Part shown: positions 60,901-64,000 of the stretch, piece after piece | Position numbering within the stretch: position 1 is the stretch's first letter | Layout: every line of letters starts with the position of its first letter | Assembly: GCA_963580455.1 (NCBI GenBank) | Contig: OY756961.1 | Coordinates: 21,743,001 to 21,807,000, forward strand | Reading direction: 5' to 3' | Length of the DNA: 64,000 nucleotides | DNA from: Euonymus europaeus | Taxonomy: Eukaryota; Streptophyta; Magnoliopsida; Celastrales; Celastraceae | Translations under genes and position numbers: made by a program | The notes under the pieces: model-generated | The model's input: the letters and a program-made list of their open reading frames with translations, nothing else | Databases searched by the model: none | What the model was told of the DNA's origin: nothing

Positions 60901-63900
60901 ACTTATGCTTTGAACGGAATCTAGTCAACCAAATTGATTCCTGGCTAGGTGACTAGGTCACTGTTTAACTTTATTTGATGGAACAAAACTGTATAGGATT
61001 ATTAGGGTTTTGTGTTAGATGTGGTCTTTCAAAGAGTAAAAAATCACAGGCATTTTTTTGTTTGTATGGAGAGACCAATGACTTTGTATAATACGTATAT
61101 TTAGTGAAGAGTGGGGGTGTGGAAAAAATGACGGTTGCGGAAGTGTTTTGTTGTGAAGGGTTGGTAGGGGCGATTAGTATAGCAACTCTCTTTAGACGGG
61201 ATCATAAAAATATTCATCCGCTGTGAAATATTCGGCTTAAGTCATAACGTGCTACTGCCTTTAAGTTGGTAAATTGATGTAGAATATTTGGATTGCTTCA
61301 CCCTATACCTAAAAATCTTGATAAATCAAAGAGTATCAACGTAGTGAATCAAATTCAGGTCATCCAACTAGAAGAAATATTCAATCTCCACATGATAGAT
61401 TGCGCAATGAGTAACAAATCAACAAGTTAGCAGTAGATACAGGTGTAAATGTGTGGTTTGGGATGTATGAAGTAGTGGGCTTGTGACTTATGGGGTCAAA
61501 CTCATTTATGATTCTATTGGGGTCTCTTTCTTTTTTGGGCCATTGGGGCCATCGATCTCTCAGTGACCACAATGTAGATCCCTCTCTGTCATCACACTCA
61601 CGTCATCAATGTTGTTCGTTTTGAATTATCCGATTCACTTTGAATATATTGTTAGCTATTCGGAGCACCTCGCTTAGAGCTCAGCTCAAGCACAATCTTT
61701 TAATCACTAAACAAGCGGAGTTGGAACATATTTTAAAGTTGGACAGTTCCAATGAACTCATTTTCTGTGAGGAAAAATGTAGATTCTTCTACAATGTAGG
61801 GAGAGAAAAGAAACATGAAGCATGTCCCCTATTTTTTGAGGCACTTATCCGACAAGAGTGTGTATAAAACAGTGATTGGATAAGGGACTTTTTACTATAG
61901 CATTAATTGTGAATCACTACCTCTTTAGGATCAATATGGGGTAAAATCACAATCACAATTCAATGGAAGTGAAAGCAAAGAAAAAAAAAAGGAAGAAGAT
62001 AAGAAGAGGCCACGTTTAAAAGGCCAAAGTTATTCATCTTTTTGCACACAAAAGAAGGAGAGGATATAAAGTCACATACAAAGACTGTCCATGCATGATA
62101 TTGTTACCCAATACAAACAAAAACACACAAAAAGGGGAGAAAGAAAAAAAGAATGAATGAAAGTGGATTGTCTAATTCTGTGCACCCAAAATCAAATAGT
62201 GGGATATATCATTCACTTTAAAACCATTGATGGTCAAGTACTGCAAAGAGCCTCTTCTTTTGTCATACAATGTCACTTCAATTAAAAATTTCATCTAGTT
62301 ATCCTCCCACACATATGATGATTGTCTAGTCCAAGAAATCACTTGTGCCGGTGAGAGAAGAAGTTAATCAGGACCATAAAACTATGATAATTATTTGATA
62401 AATTCATAAGTACAAGTGAAGAATATATAGCTTCCATCAAAATTGTTGCTAGGTGCATGATAATGTCCTTAGATAAATCAAATATAGTGATGTATGTATA
62501 GGTTTGAATTAATCAAGAGCCACTAAAGGTTGTCCACTTTTTTTGAAAAAATTAACAGGTGTCAATGTTTTTTTTCAACCACTTAGTTGTTCGCTTATAG
62601 GTTAATCTCTGTAGTATCAAATCATATGATGAATTTATAAGGTTTTGAGTTTGATTATCATTAGAAGAAATACTCTTGTGTCCACGCATTGAGTTTTGAC
62701 AGAACTTATCATGTTGTCATGGGGAAAATTTATATGCGCGCCAGCTTAACGACCCGAGTTTATGTCCATATCAGATGTCCAAAAGACAAACATGTATGAT
62801 GTTGTTCTCGATTACTAAAACAATCTTTTTTAAATCTCTTTGCGCATATAGAGCGACTATCAGTATTGATCAGAAATTAGAGTTTTATCATATATTTATA
62901 TGTATTCAATTCAAATTTATATATATATATATATGAACCCTAATTAATTTAAGAAAATTACCAGTATTTTTGAATAATAACTCATATATTAAATTTGAAC
63001 AACTAACATCAACAACAGTTTCAATTACTATTTTACCATTCATAATGTGCTCTTTCTTTGAAACCAGTTTATATTTATCATGAATCGATCATTATGACAA
63101 CCAATATTAAAAGCCAAGAAAAAAGATGGTCGTACAATGCAATGTCACTCACGTTTTGATATTTTGGGCTGCACTAGAGGGGCACCACTGGTACTGCCAT
63201 AATTTTGCAGGACCACATTAAAAAGACTCTCATTGGTCTCAAGTCTATATAAATATGCATATATTGTAAAAAAGTTGCACTCCCTGGATCTACATAATTC
63301 AACTGAGTGATAACTAATGAAAGGTACAGTCCTCTCACATAAGTGTAATTTTCCGGGCTTAAATAATTTGGATGATCCAAGATAACAAATCTATGCAAGT
63401 CTTTGGTTGAAAGTGGGTAATATCACTTTGATGTGTTTGGTTTGAATTTTAACTTGATATTGAAACAAGTATTGGATCCATTTAGACATGATCTCCACAC
63501 GTATCCACCCATTGGGTCTCACATAAACGAGCAGACAAGTATGTTATAGTCTCACATTAGATTAACAAAACCGACACCGGATCACGCTTTCATAATATTG
63601 GACTTTAATATATCATATAATGTTACTTTTAATGCTCTTTTACACCTGAAAAGAAAAAAGAAAAAAAGAGATTTCAAACCATGCATAATGCATGCAGCAA
63701 TGTTAGGGCTACAGTACGTATTGATCATGATGATAGTACCCGGTGTTTTATCATCATCACGTGAATTACAACCAGTGGAAGAAAAAAAAAATTGAGACAT
63801 CAAACACAATCTCCAATGCCCCATTTGTTCAAAGCTGCCAAGAAAGAAGAAAAACAAAAGGTGAAGTAGTTGCATGCATGTGATTAGCAACTTAATTAGA

Positions 63901-64000
63901 GTAGTTTAATTGGATCATGGTAATTAACTTATAATTAACTAATATGGCAAAAATGAAAAATATTATGAGGCATGATCTTTCCTGCCTGGCTGCCTGGCTG
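57904..64000. other. intergenic, no gene supported
   Basis: The first few hundred bases probably contain the WD40 gene's 3' UTR. The rest is AT-rich with poly-purine runs, a poly-T/poly-G junction at 60836-60860, TA microsatellites (58349, 62920) and short open frames (59340-59540, 61640-61867, 63582-63890) that carry no domain I recognise. The window ends in a small 'gcctggct' tandem. Confidence 0.6.

Noticed and set aside
63582..63890. 102-codon minus-strand frame at the right edge
   Set aside because: Phe-rich translation of poly-A/T runs, no start context or domain.
1..64000. CRISPR array, bacterial operon or integrated viral genome
   Set aside because: Repeats are transposon ends and microsatellites without regular spacers; genes are spliced plant genes; no viral movement, coat or pararetroviral polymerase frame was seen.

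Overview
This is a 64 kb piece of an AT-rich nuclear genome from a flowering plant, almost certainly a eudicot. The evidence is spliced genes with plant-type introns, plant-specific families (PINOID-binding-type EF-hand protein, FQR1 quinone reductase, a plant bHLH subgroup) and many plant transposons. I cannot name the species. Five genes look intact: two copies of a small single-EF-hand protein (PBP1/KIC type, + strand, 3402-3752 and 24262-24612), an FQR1/WrbA-like NAD(P)H:quinone oxidoreductase (+, four exons, 31416-34850), a bHLH transcription factor of the bHLH112/bHLH123 group (-, seven exons, 39453-37429) and a WDR25/Prp17-like WD40 protein (+, four exons, 52568-57903).

The main structure is a tandem segmental duplication of a PBP1-FQR1 gene pair. 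Unit 1 runs from about 2515 to 23752 and unit 2 from about 23764 to 34965. Introns, flanks and intergenic DNA align piecewise between the units. Unit 2 keeps both genes. In unit 1 PBP1 is intact, but FQR1 is destroyed: only about 70 bp of upstream DNA (18030-18100) and the 3' part (most of exon 3, and exon 4, 23122-23639) remain. Between them lies a truncated Ty1/copia element. From memory of the Arabidopsis map, PBP1 (At5g54490), FQR1 (At5g54500) and a WD40 gene (At5g54520) are also close neighbours, so the gene order looks old.

Comparing the two units gives empty sites for many insertions, so several transposons can be bounded precisely. Unit 1 carries a MITE (2615-3005), an old LTR-like block (4098-6817) with a compact LTR element nested in it (5355-6598, TSD GAATC), a Mutator-like element (7188-8236, 9-bp TSD), a solo LTR (8480-9501, TSD ATAAG), a 7.1 kb Helitron (about 10865-17976) with a relic Helitron protein and a probable VPS54 exon, and the copia element in FQR1. 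Unit 2 carries a SINE-like insert (25072-25242), a Stowaway-like MITE with a tandem duplication, and a TIR element (29262-30848) with a foldback Mutator-like element nested in it (29544-30588).

Outside the duplication, the left edge has an F-box-associated pseudogene and an RNase H-like relic. Between the bHLH and WD40 genes are a decayed copia pol (42181-44270), a TIR element containing telomere-like repeats (44395-46172), a hAT element (47620-49149) and an LTR-like block (51220-51720). The last 6 kb holds no gene that I can support. I saw no tRNA, rRNA or CRISPR.
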